64,000 bases of DNA from Gentiana macrophylla (Eukaryota; Streptophyta; Magnoliopsida; Gentianales; Gentianaceae): assembly GCA_026214975.1 (NCBI GenBank), contig CM047814.1, positions 22,591,541 to 22,655,540 on the forward strand, in the 5' to 3' direction. Below the pieces are notes generated by a model. That model had not been told where the DNA came from, searched no databases, and worked only from the letters and a program-made list of their open reading frames with translations. Below are positions 61,487-64,000 of this stretch, one piece after another. The first letter of the stretch is position 1. The number at the start of each line of letters is the position of its first letter. A program made the position numbers and the translations under genes.

Positions 61487-62765
61487 CGAGTATTGGGCTT
61501 GTTTTTGGTGTTTAATGTGTTTTAAGCTTCGAGTCCAGTTTTAATTGTTATTTCTTGATCTAATAACGTTAAATGAACATGAGCAAGCCTTGATTAATCT
61601 TCTGATGCGTTTAGTTCCGGCACCGAATGGATTCTTCCTAAGAGTTGAAATTCGAGACCGTCGGAAGAGTATGATTGGTTTGTGCTTTGATGAATTAGTA
61701 TTAATCAATGTTTGTGTATGTGCTAGGACTTGTCCATATCTAGTGGTCTAAGTAAGAGAGTAGGAGTTGTGAGGGAGCTTATTTGAAAATACTTAGGTGG
61801 CTAGTTAACAATTAATAACAAACGTACTTGTGTAGTAAAAGACTAAACATCATGTTATTCTTGGTAAGGCACAAGGTCATATCGTGATGTGTGGGCCATT
61901 CGGATAAAGTAAATAACTCTGCTGGCCTTTGAAAGGCATCAGGGTAGGGGAACTTCATGAATGAATAACTCTGCTGGCCTCGAAGAGGCACTGGGAGTAG
62001 AGGGACTTCACCGAACGCGTACACTATCGGGTTCATCCCGTGGCTTTCGGTGTGATCCACAGATAGATTGTACAGTAATATCTCATGGTGGATATACACC
62101 ATACATAGTGCCCTTGAATGCGGTTGTAACAAAGATAAGCTAAGCTAGAAACTAATAGTCACGACATGTTGATGAGCATGAAGTGAACTCTAGAGTTTTA
62201 GTCGGTCTCACCAAGATAACTTAATAATAATAACGTAAACCTTTCCGTTGTTGAACTTAGTTATTCATTAGGTTCTTCCTCTTGCTAAGTACTTTGTACT
62301 TACCTCAATTTCGTGTTTGTTTTGTATGTTTTTGGGGTGAGAAGACGAACATGTTGATCTTGAGCTCGATGAGGAGTTTGAGGATGACTTTTGAGTTGAT
62401 GCCATGCTTGATGCTTACCTTTATTTTATTATATATGATGTACTAGACTATGTTGTATTTTATTGAAAGACCATGTTGTACTTTTGTTTCATGTTTGTAA
62501 GACAAGTGTTGTACCTTTCTTTTAGACATCATACGTTGTAACCTTTGGACTTTTCGTTGTTGTAAGTTAAACAATTCAGCTATAGTCGATATATGTATTC
62601 TATTAAATAGAAGCATTGATTTTTACCGGGCCTTTTGGGCTTCCTTTGCTTTATTTTGATACGACGACGTAGAGACTGACGTAAAATATTAGATTTATTT
62701 AATATTATACGCGTCGCACGTTCTCTTCCGGATAAGGGCTCGGTAAATGGGAGCAGGGCTTTACA
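61487..62765 (+). mobile_element. Right arm of large inverted repeat (LTR-like)
   Basis: 1279 bp, reverse complement of the left arm. It ends TTCCGGATAAGGGCTCGGTA...GGGCTTTACA at 62765, the type of ending seen in plant gypsy LTRs. The TTTGGTAATCC that follows could be a worn tRNA-Met primer-binding site. It contains an imperfect internal repeat of about 50 bp based on AACTCTGCTGGCCT (61915 and 61967), where the second unit has an altered spacing. Confidence 0.8.
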
Positions 62766-63011
62766 AAATGTTTGGTAATCCTCATAGGATAAAAATAAGA
62801 CACAATTAATAACACCATAGTCAATCTACCATAGGAGTACCACAACGAAATTCGATCATTCTAGAGTTGAATTTATGTATAAATCTTGACCTTGAAAAGG
62901 TCAAAATCAGATTTCGCACTCTATAAAATCGAAATTTGCCCGAAGTGTGGTGCCAAGCAGACGTGTCATTAAAAATGCCCTAAAACATTTTCGCTACAAT
63001 TAATTGGATAA

Positions 63012-63290
63012 TACTCCCCCCGTTCCACGATAACCGAGTTAGTTGCCAAAAACACGCAGATTAAGAAAGTAATCAATTGTTTTGACTTTGATTAGATAAA
63101 CTCTAGAATACCCTTACAGAAAATAGAGTAAATAATGTTGGTGTATTTAAGACAGTGTATGAAGAAAATAAAGAGATGGGTAAAAGGGGTAAAGTGCATT
63201 AAATTTTGTATTGGAAAAAGTCCGGCCTTAGTTATTTTGGAACAAATTTTTTTAACAACTGTCTCAGTAATTTTGAAACAGAGGGGGTGT
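63012..63290. mobile_element. Stowaway-like MITE, second type
   Basis: About 279 bp, from TACTCCCCCCGTTCCACGAT at 63012 to GAAACAGAGGGGGTGT at 63290, an imperfect inverted pair of the CTCCCTCCGTCC class. It is longer than the element at 23614-23771 and not closely similar inside. The minus-strand frame 63092-63451 runs through it and is not a gene. Confidence 0.7.
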
Positions 63291-63416
63291 GTGTTTAGAT
63301 TGTAATTAAGGTTAACACTACGGGAAATAAGAAACTTTGACTGACCATTAAGTGTACTATTCCGATTTTCAGGAAAGGGTAGGCGTGTCAATTTGCGAAA
63401 ACAAAATATTATTATT

Positions 63417-63446
63417 CTTTGCTTCTTTTGTGGATATGAGTTTTTG

Positions 63447-63496
<50 letters not shown>

Positions 63497-63562
63497 TTCT
63501 TTTGTGGATATGAGTTTTTGGGCATATATATATATATATATATATATGGGTCGAATATGTGT
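63417..63562. repeat. Duplicated unit with AT microsatellite
   Basis: The segment GCTTCTTTTGTGGATATGAG with TTTTTGGGCA and a (TA)n run occurs at 63421-63490 and again from about 63495, a tandem duplication with period about 74 bp. Each unit ends in a TA dinucleotide array of different length. Confidence 0.85.
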
Positions 63563-63599
63563 ATATATATATACATTGGAAAAATCTGATTTTAAGTAC

Positions 63600-64000
63600 T
63601 TAGGAAAATAATAAGAAATTATTATTTTTGGGATTTTCTATTTAAGGGAAATAAATCTCATTAGTTCCCATAACCTAAAAGAAATCAGAAATTTCCTACG
63701 TTCTTTGAAAGCGGCGTGTAGGAGCAAAATTAAGGGCTGAGAGATTTCTTCCAATTTCTAAGCCATTCTTCAACCTTTTTCAGATCAGATTAGAGCAGCG
63801 TAATCATCTTGAAGAGGGCGTCGTTTCAACACAAGAAAGTTGGAGTTTGTCCTAAGGTATGAATTTCGACCTAGGTGCTGTTTTGGATGGGGTTTATGGA
63901 TTAAAACTCGTATCTTTCGTAGTCTTGTTTCGTTAGAAGCATGTGATCGAATCTAATCTGAATTTGAATTGATCACATAGGTTTTCTGTGAAGGAATGAT
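63600..64000 (+). mobile_element. LTR-like segment running off the window
   Basis: Layout resembles the start of transcription and U5 of a gypsy-type LTR: a TATA-like TTCTATTTAAGGG near 63637, CT-rich leader sequence (CTTCCAATTTCTAAGCC), then a donor-like AAG/GTATGAATT near 63856. No coding region before the window end. A plant gene promoter and first intron would look similar. Confidence 0.3.

Noticed and set aside
61107..61751. Two similar proteins encoded on opposite strands at 61107-61337 and 61545-61751
   Set aside because: They are mirror images created by the inverted repeat; there is no codon-level conservation and no known domain.
63393..63611. 72-codon plus-strand frame rich in Ile/Tyr
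   Set aside because: Formed by the duplicated (TA)n microsatellite.
1..64000. CRISPR arrays, bacterial operons, integrated viral genomes
   Set aside because: No regularly spaced identical repeats, no prokaryotic gene layout, and no viral coat, movement or replicase genes; all reverse transcriptase sequences belong to copia elements or a LINE.

Overview
The window is nuclear DNA of a flowering plant, most likely a eudicot. It has GT-AG introns, an intronless plastid-type amidophosphoribosyltransferase gene, AT-rich intergenic DNA and a dense layer of Ty1/copia, Ty3/gypsy-like, LINE, SINE and MITE remnants. I could not resolve the species. Only two host genes are supported: the small F1Fo-ATP synthase subunit e gene (present twice) and the de novo purine gene for amidophosphoribosyltransferase. 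They are unrelated neighbours with no operon-like logic. The rest is repeats.

The dominant feature is a large direct duplication. About 20.4 kb from position 1 up to a run of exactly 100 N (20418-20517) recurs at about 39440-60036. The order inside both copies is: a Ty1/copia element, a Mutator-type MITE, the ATP synthase subunit e gene with a LINE in its second intron, a small MITE, an ATTCA-rich minisatellite, two diverged LTR-like blocks, and a tandem pair of SINEs. Copy 1 runs off the left window edge and stops at the N gap. Copy 2 continues into unique DNA. The coding exons are identical between copies. The repeats carry dense small indels and CG/CTG-type changes. The pattern fits an uncollapsed allele or scaffolding artefact plus residual basecalling error at least as well as a real tandem duplication.

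Between the copies (20518-39204) lie two diverged LTR-like arms in opposite orientation (about 21.8-26.0 kb) around a Stowaway-type MITE, a Mutator-type MITE with a clean 9-bp target duplication (27796-27954), two antisense copia remnants (30.4-31.3 and 33.0-33.3 kb), a degenerate 'putative gypsy type transposon' coding block (34.15-35.8 kb) and the purine gene on the minus strand (36181-37909). As assembled, the purine gene is broken by two single-base frameshifts.

After copy 2, 60120-62765 is a nearly symmetric inverted repeat of two about 1.28-kb LTR-like arms. It is followed by another Stowaway-like MITE, a locally duplicated AT microsatellite and the start of what looks like another LTR.

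I found no convincing previously undescribed biological system. The items most worth checking are the duplication and gap structure, the context-biased difference pattern, the two inverted repeats, and whether the purine-gene frameshifts are real.
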